64,000 bases of DNA from Lachnotalea sp041821265 (GCA_041821265.1 JBGUEQ010000015.1:1-64000), one strand, 5' to 3'; numbered from the stretch's first letter, positions 33,361-42,441 are shown. Notes: generated by a model not told the origin, from the sequence alone. Translations and numbers: made by a program.

Positions 33361-36030
33361 ATGAATTATAACGGACTTACAGATATAGAAGTTGAAGCTT
33401 CTAGAGCAAAATATGGATCAAATAGTATTCCAGATTCAGAACCAACAACTTTTTGGGCAGAGTTTAAAGAAACTTTCAAAGATCCAATGATTAAGATATT
33501 ATTAGCCATTGCAGCGCTAATGATTGTAATGTTTTTCTTTGGATATTCAGAAATCTATGAGCCTGCTGGAACAATTTTTGCAGTATTATTAGTTGCATTT
33601 GTAACTGCAAAAACAGGTGTGGCTAGTGATTCAAAGTATAGGGAATTAAAAGATAATACCCAAAATGATCAATGTAAAGTACATCGAAATGGTGCTATAA
33701 CAGTAATGGATGTAGATGATGTAGTAGTTGGTGATAAGATATTATTACAATCAGGAGATAAGATTCCAGCAGATGGAGTTTTAATTTCAGGTGATTTAAG
33801 AGTTGATAATTCATCGCTTAATGGTGAAGCAGAAGAATGTAAGAAAACAGCATCAGATGTGAGCTTTCAATTATCGGATGATATTACAGGCGATACATTT
33901 GTAGATGACCATTCACTTTTTAGAGGTGCAGTAGTTTTTGATGGCGAAGGCATTCTTGATGTAAGAAAAGTTGGATTGAAAACTATGATGGGTAAAATGG
34001 CTGAAGAAATGCAGGAAGAGGAGTTAGAATCACCTCTTAAAGTAAAACTTGGCAAATTAGCTGGTCAAATCTCTAAGTTTGGTTATATTGGAGCTATTGT
34101 GATTTCTGTTTTATACTTTGCATATTTTATTATATCAGCAGGCGGTTTTGCAGCATATTTTTCAATTGGTGTTACTGAGATAGTGAAAGATCTAGTTGAT
34201 GCAGTATCATTGGCAGTTGTTATTATTGTATGCGCAGTGCCAGAAGGCTTACCATTAATGATCTCACTTGTGTTAATGCAAAATACAAGTAAGATGTTAG
34301 AACACAATGTTCTTGTAAGAAAAGCAGAAGGTATTGAAACCGCTGGCTCATTGAATATTCTATTTAGTGATAAAACTGGTACCATAACAAAAGGTCAGCT
34401 TGAAGTTGTAGACTTTTTTACAGCAGATGGTAATTCAATTGACATCAAAGAACTTAGTAAGCATAGTAAGATAAATGGTCTTGTGGATTTGGCAATAGGT
34501 AAAAACACCCATTCCATGTTTGATGCAGAGCATAAAGTGATTTGTGGAAATTCTACTGATCAGGCATTAATGAAATTTATTGGTGAAAAAACATATAATG
34601 TACTGAAAAATGATCAAGATTGTGTAGTAAGCGTTGCACAGGGATTTAATTCTACAAACAAATACAGCCAAGCAAGGATTGATAAATTAGGAAAGACATT
34701 TTATAAGGGTGCACCTGAAAAACTTACCAATAATGCTACAAAGTATTTGGATAGTGAAGGTGAAATAAAAACATTAGATAAAGCTGCTTTGAATGAAAAA
34801 ATAGAAGAATTAGCAAAAAAAGCAATGAGAGTTTTAGCATTCGGTTATTCAGAAAAAAATCTTATTGAAAATCAAGTGAATGATGATATTGTAATCATTG
34901 GATTAGTTGGTATAAGAGATGATGTAAGACCAGAAGCAAAAGAGGCTATTGATGAGGTGAAGAGTGCGGGTATTCAAGTGGTTATGATTACTGGTGACCG
35001 TCTTGAAACTGCAATTGCTATAGCAAAAGATGCAGGACTTATTCATGATGAATCAGATCGTGCATTATCATCAGCACAGTTAAATAAAATGAGTGATGAC
35101 GAAGTTAAAAAACTTATACCACACATTAAAGTGATAGCACGTGCATTGCCAACTGACAAATCACGTATGGTTAAATTATGTCAGGAAATGAATTTAGTAG
35201 TAGGTATGACTGGAGATGGAGTAAATGATGCACCTGCATTAAAAAGAGCAGATGTAGGATTTGCTATGGGCAGTGGTACAGAAGCAGCAAAAGAAGCTGG
35301 AAAGATTGTAATTCTAGATGATAATTTTAAATCAATTAAGGATGCAATCTGGTATGGAAGAACCATTTATCATAATATTTTGAAATTTTGTAAATTTCAG
35401 CTTGTAATAAATGTGGCAGCTGTTGTAGTAAGTGCAATCGCACCGTTTTTTGGTATTTTAGAGCCACTAAAAGTAACACATTTATTATTTGTAAATTTAG
35501 TAATGGATAGTTTGGGAGCTATTATGTTAGGTAATGAACCAGCTCTTGAACGGTATATGAAAGAAAAACCAAGAAGAAGAGATGAAAACATTATTAGTAA
35601 AGAGATGGCGGCTCAAATATTGACAATGGGACTTTGGGTAACGGTTCTTAGTTTTATATATTTAAAGGCACCATTCTTTCGTTCGTTCTTTGAAAGTGAG
35701 GAACAGTTATTAACATCATATTTTGTCTTATTTATTGCTTGTGCCTTATTTAATGGCTTTAATGTCCGAGATGATGGATATGGAATATTTAAAGGTTTGA
35801 ATCAAAATACAGGATTTCTTAAGGTGTTTTTTGCAATCATTTTTGTACAGGCTTTGATTGTTAATGCTGCTTTGGTTCCAATCCCAATCTTTAAATGGAT
35901 TAGCAATATGTTTAGCTGTGTTCCGTTTGGAATTGAAGGATGGATTATGGTGTTTATTTTGGCATCTACAATTATTCCAGTTGATTTAATTAGAAAGAGC
36001 GTTATTAGAAAAAAAGAAATTAACGAATAA
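33361..36030 (+). CDS. P-type Ca2+-transporting ATPase (PMCA/SERCA-like)
   Basis: 889 residues. The phosphorylation site D-K-T-G-T-I-T is at Asp337. The membrane motif V-P-E-G-L-P lies in M4 near residue 297. The hinge M-T-G-D-G-V-N-D-A-P-A is near 618. About ten transmembrane segments are visible, with the C-terminal cation-ATPase domain complete. It exports Ca2+ (less likely Mn2+) from the cytosol. The placement directly after three Ca2+-binding TerD proteins supports a calcium role in this Ter system. It starts after AGGAGG 8 bases upstream and is probably co-transcribed with terD, despite the intervening hairpin. Confidence 0.92.
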   Translation: MNYNGLTDIEVEASRAKYGSNSIPDSEPTTFWAEFKETFKDPMIKILLAIAALMIVMFFFGYSEIYEPAGTIFAVLLVAFVTAKTGVASDSKYRELKDNTQNDQCKVHRNGAITVMDVDDVVVGDKILLQSGDKIPADGVLISGDLRVDNSSLNGEAEECKKTASDVSFQLSDDITGDTFVDDHSLFRGAVVFDGEGILDVRKVGLKTMMGKMAEEMQEEELESPLKVKLGKLAGQISKFGYIGAIVISVLYFAYFIISAGGFAAYFSIGVTEIVKDLVDAVSLAVVIIVCAVPEGLPLMISLVLMQNTSKMLEHNVLVRKAEGIETAGSLNILFSDKTGTITKGQLEVVDFFTADGNSIDIKELSKHSKINGLVDLAIGKNTHSMFDAEHKVICGNSTDQALMKFIGEKTYNVLKNDQDCVVSVAQGFNSTNKYSQARIDKLGKTFYKGAPEKLTNNATKYLDSEGEIKTLDKAALNEKIEELAKKAMRVLAFGYSEKNLIENQVNDDIVIIGLVGIRDDVRPEAKEAIDEVKSAGIQVVMITGDRLETAIAIAKDAGLIHDESDRALSSAQLNKMSDDEVKKLIPHIKVIARALPTDKSRMVKLCQEMNLVVGMTGDGVNDAPALKRADVGFAMGSGTEAAKEAGKIVILDDNFKSIKDAIWYGRTIYHNILKFCKFQLVINVAAVVVSAIAPFFGILEPLKVTHLLFVNLVMDSLGAIMLGNEPALERYMKEKPRRRDENIISKEMAAQILTMGLWVTVLSFIYLKAPFFRSFFESEEQLLTSYFVLFIACALFNGFNVRDDGYGIFKGLNQNTGFLKVFFAIIFVQALIVNAALVPIPIFKWISNMFSCVPFGIEGWIMVFILASTIIPVDLIRKSVIRKKEINE

Positions 36031-36141
36031 GAGAATATTACTAGGTATGCGGTGCTATAATGTATCGTATGCCTTTTTTGTTTAAGCAGGATAGTTTTAC
36101 GAACTTTGTTCTTTAGAGAATTTACACTTATGGAGGAAAAT

Positions 36142-36900
36142 ATGGTTGTTTTCAATTCGGATTTGGATAATACTTTGATATATTCATATAAAAGAGATAT
36201 TGGTGAAAACAAGATTAATGTCGAGTTATATCAAGGTCGCGAAATATCCTATATGACAGAAAAGTCTTATAAAATGTTAGCTGAAGTTAGAAAGAAAGTT
36301 TGTTTTGTTCCTACTACAACTAGAACAATGGAGCAGTATAAGAGGATTGATTTCGGTGGAGAAGTACCAGAATATGCGTTGGTATGTAATGGAGGTGTTT
36401 TGCTAGTAAATGGAATATTAAATGAAGAATGGTACCAAGAATCCATTAAGTTAATAAAAGAATGTAGAAAAGACTTAGAAAAAGCTATAAAAGTATTAGA
36501 AAATGATATAAATAGATGTTTTGAAATACGTTTTATTAATGAGTTATTTGTCTTTTCAAAGAGTAATATACCAGATAAAACGGTTGTTATTCTTAAATCA
36601 ATGCTAAATATAGAAAAAGTTGATGTATTTCATAATGGAACGAAGGTATATGTTGTGCCGAAGCCATTAAATAAAGGGATAGGCCTAGAACGTTTGAAAA
36701 TAAAATTATCAGCAGACATCATTTTAGCAGCTGGCGATAGTGAGTTTGATATCCCAATGTTAGAAAAAGCAGATATAGCTTTTGCACCAGAAGATTTGAA
36801 TTATAAAAGTAGCGTGAAGAACCAAAATGTAATAGTTTATAGTAATGATAAATTGATTTCTGATGAAGTATTACAGTACATATTGAATCGTGACATGTAA
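36142..36900 (+). CDS. HAD-superfamily phosphatase, Ter-associated
   Basis: 252 residues. HAD motif I D-L-D-N-T-L at 7-12 (Asp7 nucleophile, Asp9 acid). The C2-type cap resembles Cof/sucrose-phosphate phosphatases, and motif IV is A-G-D-S-E-F-D near residue 200. HAD phosphatases are part of the predicted Ter metabolite module, where one would dephosphorylate the PRTase product. The start at 36142 is chosen because TGGAGG is about 6 bases upstream; earlier in-frame codons lack such a site. Substrate unknown. A partial inverted-repeat element lies 48 bases downstream. Confidence 0.82.
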   Translation: MVVFNSDLDNTLIYSYKRDIGENKINVELYQGREISYMTEKSYKMLAEVRKKVCFVPTTTRTMEQYKRIDFGGEVPEYALVCNGGVLLVNGILNEEWYQESIKLIKECRKDLEKAIKVLENDINRCFEIRFINELFVFSKSNIPDKTVVILKSMLNIEKVDVFHNGTKVYVVPKPLNKGIGLERLKIKLSADIILAAGDSEFDIPMLEKADIAFAPEDLNYKSSVKNQNVIVYSNDKLISDEVLQYILNRDM

Positions 36901-36948
36901 TTAGTTAGTGTGTATCACGTAGTGGTGACTTGAAAGATGTAGACGAAT

Positions 36949-37016
36949 GTTACTGTTCACACAGTAGCTTAACACTAGCTGTTAAGCTACGTAAGAAAAT
37001 GATTCAACAGATGAAT
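36949..37016 (+). mobile_element. MITE-like element, type A2, truncated copy
   Basis: Matches the left ~65 bases of the elements at 27148 and 41421 (GTTACTGTTCACACAGTAGC through the AAGAAAATGATTCAACA segment), then ends abruptly. No right end or target duplication. The rest of 36901-37118 shows no gene. Confidence 0.8.
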
Positions 37017-37118
37017 TACTATTTTCATAAAGATAAAAGAACAAATGGACACAAGGATTTGTATTTGGTAAAATGAATGAGTATTTGGTTAAGTAGCTAG
37101 AAAGGATACGGTATAAGT

Positions 37119-38123
37119 ATGGTTTTAGTATATAAATGTCCTAATTGTGGAGCTAATATGACATTTGATAGTGAAAAACAGCAATTAGTATGCCCGCATT
37201 GTAATACGCTTAAGAGCGTGGAAGAGATGGGATCTAACTTAGATGAGAGCACAATGGAGGTTAAATCTTATCACTGTCCTACATGTGGAGCTGAGTTGGT
37301 AACAGATGTTAATACAACAGCAACCTTTTGTAATTATTGTGGTAACTCTGCTTTAATAGAAAGCAGAATTATTCAAGATAGGCCATCTGCTGTTATTCCT
37401 TTTTCGACTAGTAAGGAGGAAGCAAAAGCAGCTTATTTAAAGTGGTGTAAAAAAGGGATGTTAACACCGAAAAGTTTTATCACTCAAAACACGATTGAGA
37501 AAATTAGTGGGATTTATGTTCCGTTTTGGGTTTACGACTATGATACGGAGGTTTCTTTACGAGCGGATTGTACCCGAGTTAGAGTAGAACGACATGGGGA
37601 TACAGAATATACGCATACCGACCATTTTGATGTATATAGAGAAGTTAAGACGAGTTACAACAAGGTACCAGCGGATGCGTCCGAGAAGATGGACGATGAT
37701 ATTATGGATAAACTAGAACCTTTTAATTATAATTCTTTAAAGCAATTTGAAATTCCATATTTATCAGGATTTTTATCAGAAAAATATTCTTATACAAGCG
37801 AAGAGATGAGGGAGCGGGTGGAAAAACGTATTAACCAATATGCATCATCAGCTGCAAGAAATACAATCAGTGGATACGCAACGACAAATGTAATATATGA
37901 GGACATTAGATTAAATAATATAAGTGCAAAATATATATTACTGCCTGTATGGATACTGAATTACCGATATTTAGGTAAAAACTTTGTATTTGCTATGAAT
38001 GGACAAACGGGAAAGGTAGTTGGTGACCTACCAATTAGCAAAGCTAAAATGACCGGTTGGTTTACAGGAATTACAGTTGGAGCATTTGTTGCTATAAGTG
38101 TTTTGCGTTATTTTTTGTTGTAG
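37119..38123 (+). CDS. Zinc-ribbon protein with C-terminal membrane segment
   Basis: 334 residues with two N-terminal zinc ribbons: C-P-N-C at about 7-10 with C-P-H-C at 27-30, and C-P-T-C at about 54-57 with C-N-Y-C at 72-75. A long region of unknown function (about 80-305) follows, annotated in relatives as TFIIB-type zinc-ribbon proteins. A single hydrophobic helix (about 312-331) ends the protein, which suggests a tail-anchored topology with the ribbons in the cytosol. It is paired with the TPM-domain gene 20 bases downstream. Function unknown; the proximity to the Ter cluster may be meaningful. Confidence 0.75.
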   Translation: MVLVYKCPNCGANMTFDSEKQQLVCPHCNTLKSVEEMGSNLDESTMEVKSYHCPTCGAELVTDVNTTATFCNYCGNSALIESRIIQDRPSAVIPFSTSKEEAKAAYLKWCKKGMLTPKSFITQNTIEKISGIYVPFWVYDYDTEVSLRADCTRVRVERHGDTEYTHTDHFDVYREVKTSYNKVPADASEKMDDDIMDKLEPFNYNSLKQFEIPYLSGFLSEKYSYTSEEMRERVEKRINQYASSAARNTISGYATTNVIYEDIRLNNISAKYILLPVWILNYRYLGKNFVFAMNGQTGKVVGDLPISKAKMTGWFTGITVGAFVAISVLRYFLL

Positions 38124-38143
38124 AAAGGGCAGGTATGGGATAA

Positions 38144-39028
38144 ATGAAAAGATATATGATATGTTTGTTAAGTATTTTGATATTCCTGTTTGCTTGCGGA
38201 TTTGATAGCCAGGGACAGAAAGTATATGACAATGCTGATTTATTATCAGAAGAAGAGGAGTTGAGCTTACAACAAATGTGCGTATCTGCTTCACAAAATT
38301 CACAAGCAGATATTATCGTTGTTACGGTAGATAGTTTAGAGGGGAAAACGGCTCAAGCATACGCAGATGATTTCTTTGATTACAATGGATTTGGATATGA
38401 AGAAGAGCAGGGCTCAGGAACTCTATTTTTAATTTCAATGGAGGAAAGACAATGTGCTTTTTCAACAAGCGGTGATTGCGTTGATTTATTTTCACAGAGT
38501 GAATCGAATCAGATAGTAGAGACTGTTACGAGCTATTTAAGTGATAGTGCGTATTATGAAGGGCTAGAATATTATATTGAGACAACGCAAGAATATATTA
38601 CAAGTGCGAGTGATAACGAAGGTTTAGATGCTCAGGCTTCTTCGGACGTGATAGCAGAAGATGATACAGGATATTTAAGTGATGAGGATTATTATGGAGT
38701 TTCTGACAACGTAACAACGTACAACTATAGTTTTTTTGATTACTACTTCGATACTGTAAGCTCAAAGGATATTTTGATTGAATTGGTAGCTGCTTTAGTT
38801 ATAGCATTGGTTACTATTTGGATTATGTATAGTGGTAGTAGAAGTAAAATGAGTGTAAATGGATTTACGTACGCAAACGGTCATAGAAGTGAGATTGTGC
38901 AACAGCATGATGCCTTCCAAAGAACAACAACAATTACACGTCATATTGAAAAAGATAATGGAGGTTCAGGGGGTTCACATGTTGGAAGCAGTGGGAACCG
39001 GCATGGTGGAAGTAGTGGGGGATTCTAA
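38144..39028 (+). CDS. TPM-domain membrane protein
   Basis: 294 residues. A signal peptide (about 1-22, hydrophobic I-L-I-F-L-F-A-C) is followed by a TPM phosphatase-like domain (about 25-155) with V-Y-D-N-A-D-L-L-S, a recognisable family start. An acidic linker, a transmembrane segment (about 207-226), and a cytosolic tail ending in Gly/Ser/His-rich G-G-S-G-G-S-H...G-G-S-S-G-G-F follow. TPM proteins are membrane proteins linked to photosystem repair in plants; in bacteria they have no fixed role. The Cys in the signal region is not in a clear lipobox. Forms a two-gene unit with the zinc-ribbon protein. Confidence 0.8.
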   Translation: MKRYMICLLSILIFLFACGFDSQGQKVYDNADLLSEEEELSLQQMCVSASQNSQADIIVVTVDSLEGKTAQAYADDFFDYNGFGYEEEQGSGTLFLISMEERQCAFSTSGDCVDLFSQSESNQIVETVTSYLSDSAYYEGLEYYIETTQEYITSASDNEGLDAQASSDVIAEDDTGYLSDEDYYGVSDNVTTYNYSFFDYYFDTVSSKDILIELVAALVIALVTIWIMYSGSRSKMSVNGFTYANGHRSEIVQQHDAFQRTTTITRHIEKDNGGSGGSHVGSSGNRHGGSSGGF

Positions 39029-39037
39029 AGAATACAC

Positions 39038-39149
39038 GTAACTATTCAGTATCTTCATAGTTACCGCAACGCGATTGCATTTTGGCGCTATAAAACTCGG
39101 GATTTTGCTGCGTATAACACCTCGAGTACTAGGGGCACTGAATAGTTAT
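39038..39149 (-). mobile_element. MITE-like element, type A1, copy 3 (reversed)
   Basis: 112 bp, in the opposite orientation to the copy at 24155 and slightly shortened. Ends are GTAACTATTCAG and CTGAATAGTTAT. The flanks GAATACAC and GAATAAAC agree at 7 of 8 bases, consistent with an aged target duplication. Confidence 0.85.
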
Positions 39150-39217
39150 GAATAAACATTGCTTAATAAAAACGAATGAAATAAAATTACCGAATAAATA
39201 AAAGGATGGAGGTCAAC

Positions 39218-39583
39218 ATGATTAAATTTAACCATTTTAATTTTAATGTATTAGATTTACAAAAAAGTTTGAAATTCTACAAAGATGCTTTGGGATTAGA
39301 GCCAGTAAGAGAGAAAATTGCTTCAGACCAATCGTTTCAATTGGTTTATCTAGGTGATAAAGAAACTGAATTCACCCTAGAACTTACCTGGTTAAGAGAT
39401 AGAAAAGAACCATATAATTTAGGTGAGTGTGAATATCATTTGGCATTTGTGGTAGACAATTATGAAGAAATTCATTTGAAACACAAAGAGATGGGTGTCA
39501 TCTGTTATGAAAATGAATCCATGGGAATTTATTTTATAGCTGACCCAGATGGCTATTGGATTGAGATTGTACCAGAACGTTAA
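39218..39583 (+). CDS. VOC-family protein (glyoxalase I-like)
   Basis: 121 residues with the vicinal oxygen chelate fold. The putative metal ligands are His6 (F-N-H-F-N-F-N-V), Glu in F-T-L-E-L-T-W, His in Y-H-L-A-F-V, and Glu in Y-W-I-E-I-V-P at the C-terminus. All four positions are filled, as in lactoylglutathione lyase. The glutathione requirement cannot be read from sequence, and many Clostridia lack glutathione, so a general VOC role is also possible. The start at 39218 follows TGGAGG; the in-frame ATG at 39206 is less suited. Closed by a strong terminator. Confidence 0.85.
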   Translation: MIKFNHFNFNVLDLQKSLKFYKDALGLEPVREKIASDQSFQLVYLGDKETEFTLELTWLRDRKEPYNLGECEYHLAFVVDNYEEIHLKHKEMGVICYENESMGIYFIADPDGYWIEIVPER

Positions 39584-39610
39584 TCATAAAATTGCACTAT
39601 TTTCATAAAA

Positions 39611-39656
39611 GAAGGGTTATCCATCGAATCAACTAGATATGATGGATAACCCTTTA
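39611..39656 (+). terminator. Terminator of the VOC gene
   Basis: AAGGGTTATCCATC pairs perfectly with GATGGATAACCCTT, followed by a T/A-rich run. Confidence 0.85.
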
Positions 39657-39690
39657 ATATTTAAAAAGAAGCAACAAAGAATAATCCTTT

Positions 39691-39796
39691 TAAATAATAG
39701 GTACTACGTGCCGAAATTCACTCCACGCGGATAAAAAATATGTTGCTATGCAAGCCACATGGGTGCTAAATTGTCTTCGAGCAGACACTTTGTTTC
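39691..39796 (+). repeat. Two-end hairpin repeat, family B, copy 3
   Basis: Carries TAAATAATAGG, GTACTACGTGCC, CCACGCGGATA and the terminal GCAGACACTT. Its left hairpin is shortened compared with 8227-8361. It abuts the ppiB stop codon. Confidence 0.7.
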
Positions 39797-39801
39797 ATTT
39801 A

Positions 39802-40323
39802 TTAACATTTCTCCGGTTCAGGATATTCCTCGCCAAAGAGTTCAAGTGTTACTGATTTAATCACTTGAGGTATGGTTGGTTTGTCATTATAGTCTACAGC
39901 AACATCTGCAATTTTATTTACATTCTCAAGTCCTTCAATTACTTTACCAAAACCGGCATAAGAACCATCTAAGTGTGGAGAATGTTTGTGCATAATAAAA
40001 AATTGTGATCCCGCTGAATTAGGAGCCATAGAACGAGCCATTGAAAGTACGCCAGGTTCGTGAACAAGATTATTTGCAAATCCATTGGAAGAAAATTCAC
40101 CTTTGATAGAATAGCCAGGACCGCCCATTCCGTTTCCGTCTGGACATCCTCCTTGAATCATGAAGCCATTGATTACTCTATGGAAGATAAGACCATCGTA
40201 GTAGCCATCTTTCACTAAAGAAATAAAATTATTTACTGTATTAGGAGCGATTTCAGGGTATAATTCTGCCTTGATGATATCTCCATTTTCCATTTCAAAT
40301 ATAACATTTGGATTAGTTGCCAT
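39802..40323 (-). CDS. ppiB: Peptidyl-prolyl cis-trans isomerase, cyclophilin type
   Basis: 173 residues. The cyclophilin core is complete: F-H-R-V-I-N-G-F-M-I-Q-G-G (catalytic Arg near 56), M-A-R-S, S-Q-F-F-I, and F-G-K-V-I-E-G. No signal peptide, so it is a cytosolic folding helper. GAAAGGAAG precedes the ATG on the minus strand. Monocistronic. Confidence 0.93.
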   Translation of the reverse strand: MATNPNVIFEMENGDIIKAELYPEIAPNTVNNFISLVKDGYYDGLIFHRVINGFMIQGGCPDGNGMGGPGYSIKGEFSSNGFANNLVHEPGVLSMARSMAPNSAGSQFFIMHKHSPHLDGSYAGFGKVIEGLENVNKIADVAVDYNDKPTIPQVIKSVTLELFGEEYPEPEKC

Positions 40324-40446
40324 TAATATACTTCCTTTCTAAATTAAAATATTATAAAATACTTATTATAAGCACTATTATTATATTTTATATGATAATA
40401 TGAAAATAGTAAAGGTGAATAGAAAAAAACATTGTAACTAATTGGT

Positions 40447-40472
40447 GTTACTGTTCACACAGTAGCTTAACA
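40447..40472 (+). mobile_element. MITE-like element, type A2, 26-bp remnant
   Basis: Exact left end of the A2 element (GTTACTGTTCACACAGTAGC plus six bases), bounded on both sides by CTAATTGGT (40438-40446 and 40473-40481). It looks like an internal deletion that kept both copies of the target duplication. Confidence 0.75.
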
Positions 40473-40512
40473 CTAATTGGTAGGAAATAGTTACACAATA
40501 TTGGAGAATACG

Positions 40513-41439
40513 ATGTTTAAAACAATTATAATTCAAATAGATAGAGTTCATTTAAGAAAGTGTAAACAAGAGCATATTATATATGAGCTTGAGAATATGG
40601 TAAAAGATTTAGGCAAGAATCATGTTAAAACATATGAACTTGATTTGTCTAATCGTGATATGCCAAGTAATACAAAGAAAGATAGCGATAAGCTTCTACT
40701 TGAAAACAAAATAAATAACCTGATTGCAAATACGGACGCTAATGTGGAAGAGTGTCTAATTATAAGTGAGTTATCCGCTGTAATAATGACTGCAAAAAAC
40801 CTTAAAATACCATGTGTAGGATATGATAACCCAGTCATAGAGAAACAAGATTTGTATCAGGCAAATATGGTAGTGGAAGGGTTTGAGGAAATTGATTATA
40901 AATTTCTATCCGATGTGTATCAAAGATTTTACAATTTACCAATTGTAGTTGCTAGTACGAATCGACTAATCATTCGGGAAATGGTGTTGGAAGACTTAGA
41001 AGAGTTATTTTATTTGTATTCTAATCCCCAAATTACAAAGTTCATAGAACCGTTGTATCCATATGAAGAGGAAGTAGAGTTCACAAAAGCATATATTAGG
41101 AATATGTATGGATTTTATGGATATGGTTTGTGGTCGCTAATAGAAAAGAAAACGGGGCGCCTCATTGGACGAGCTGGATTAAATAATAGAGAAGTGGATG
41201 GAATCATTCAAATTGAATTGGGATATATGATAGGAGTGTCCTATCAAAGGCAGGGATATGCATTTGAAGCTTGTAACGAAATACTTGAATTTGCTTTTAG
41301 GCAATTGGAATGTACTAGTGTTAACTGCTTTGTTGCAAAAGAAAACGAAGCATCGATAGCACTTATCAAGAAAATTGGGTTTATATATAGCAAGGAAGTA
41401 GAAATTGAAGGAGAAAAGTTGTTACTGTTCACACAGTAG
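40513..41439 (+). CDS. GNAT acetyltransferase with N-terminal HAD-like segment; C-terminus altered by element insertion
   Basis: 308 residues. Residues 150-305 form a RimJ/RimL-type GNAT domain (R-L-I-I-R-E, L-I-G-R-A-G-L, E-L-G-Y-M-I, Q-R-Q-G-Y-A-F-E-A acetyl-CoA loop, N-E-A-S-I-A-L-I-K-K-I-G-F). Residues 1-145 include I-P-C-V-G-Y-D-N-P, which resembles the end of a HAD phosphatase domain but lacks catalytic Asp residues. The start at 40513 has GGAG 7 bases upstream. An inverted-repeat element inserted at 41420/41421 replaced the original last residues: the gene now ends L-L-L-F-T-Q, whereas removal of the element restores L-S-L-Y-R-W-T-Y-N. The GNAT core is intact. The acceptor is unknown. 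Confidence 0.78.
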   Translation: MFKTIIIQIDRVHLRKCKQEHIIYELENMVKDLGKNHVKTYELDLSNRDMPSNTKKDSDKLLLENKINNLIANTDANVEECLIISELSAVIMTAKNLKIPCVGYDNPVIEKQDLYQANMVVEGFEEIDYKFLSDVYQRFYNLPIVVASTNRLIIREMVLEDLEELFYLYSNPQITKFIEPLYPYEEEVEFTKAYIRNMYGFYGYGLWSLIEKKTGRLIGRAGLNNREVDGIIQIELGYMIGVSYQRQGYAFEACNEILEFAFRQLECTSVNCFVAKENEASIALIKKIGFIYSKEVEIEGEKLLLFTQ

Positions 41440-41553
41440 CTTAACACTAGCCGTTAAGCTGCGTAAGAAAATGATTCAACAAATGATTTCTGCTTCGCGT
41501 AGCGAATTTGCATGCAGAAATCATTCGTTACTGTGAACTTCGTTCACAGTAAC
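41421..41553 (+). mobile_element. MITE-like element, type A2, copy 2, with exact 8-bp target duplication inside a gene
   Basis: 133 bp, nearly identical to 27148-27280. Flanked by GAAAAGTT at 41413-41420 and 41554-41561. It contains a terminal hairpin GTTACTGTGAAC...GTTCACAGTAAC at its right end. It supplies the TAG stop codon of the GNAT gene. Confidence 0.93.
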
Positions 41554-41643
41554 GAAAAGTTGTCTTTGTATAGGTGGACATATAATTAGAGAGAGGTTAT
41601 AATAAAAAATACATGAGAAGCGATACAGGAGGAGAAAGTTCTA

Positions 41644-42441
41644 ATGACAAAGATTATATGCTTTGCGAATAATAAAGGTGGAAGTGGAAAATCTACAACA
41701 TGTTCGAATGTTGGTTATGGATTGAATTTATTAGGAAAAAAGGTACTTTTAATTGATGGCGATATGCAGTTGAATTTGTCATTATCTTTTTTTTCGGAAG
41801 ATCAAGTGCTGGAATTTGCTAAAGGTGAGAAGAATTTGTACAATGCAATTAGGAATCAGAAGGATTTAACCGATTACATTGTACATACAGAGTTTGAAGG
41901 GTTAGATTTGATTCCATCATCGACCTTAATGAGTTCAATTGAATACGAGCTATTTACAAAATGGCAGAGGGAATTCATTCTTAGAAAATGTATAAGTAAA
42001 GTGAAAGAATCGAATACTTACGATTATATTTTGATTGATGCGCCTCCAACACTTGGCGGTTGGGTAATGAATATTTTGTGTGCTTCTGACCAAGTAATTA
42101 TTCCGGTAGAAGCAAGTCCTTGGGGGTTATTTGGCTTAGCAAATATGTTTGAATTTATTAATGAAGTGAATCAGATTGCACCAGATTTATCGCTTATGGG
42201 TGTTGCGATAACTAAGGCAGATGAACGTAAGAATTATTTCAAACAAACCATTCAAACGCTTCAAGAGGTAGAAGACGTATATTTATTTAAGTCATATATT
42301 CGAATAGACAGCTCCATTGAGTGGGCGCAGGATAATAGTAAAACGGTAATAGCATATAAAAAAAATAGCAGAAGTGCCAAAGAATATTTAGCACTCGCAC
42401 AGGAGGTAGAAGAACTTGGCAATTGGGAAAGAGAGCATTAG
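41644..42441 (+). CDS. ParA-family ATPase
   Basis: 265 residues. Deviant Walker A N-K-G-G-S-G-K-S-T at 10-18, with the signature Lys of ParA/MinD ATPases. The D-G-D-M-Q motif is at about 39-43, and I-D-A-P-P (Walker B) near 135. Acts in partitioning or positioning of DNA or protein complexes. AGGAGG precedes the ATG by about 9 bases. It lies on the chromosome away from any visible origin or parS-like cluster, so it is an orphan ParA. The next gene starts within its 3' end by a TTG after an AGGAGG. Confidence 0.88.
   Translation: MTKIICFANNKGGSGKSTTCSNVGYGLNLLGKKVLLIDGDMQLNLSLSFFSEDQVLEFAKGEKNLYNAIRNQKDLTDYIVHTEFEGLDLIPSSTLMSSIEYELFTKWQREFILRKCISKVKESNTYDYILIDAPPTLGGWVMNILCASDQVIIPVEASPWGLFGLANMFEFINEVNQIAPDLSLMGVAITKADERKNYFKQTIQTLQEVEDVYLFKSYIRIDSSIEWAQDNSKTVIAYKKNSRSAKEYLALAQEVEELGNWEREH

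Noticed and set aside
36067..36135. Possible further copy of the family B repeat upstream of the HAD gene
   Set aside because: Only short matches (GATAGTTTTACGAAC and TTTACACTT) remain, too weak to separate from chance in AT-rich DNA.
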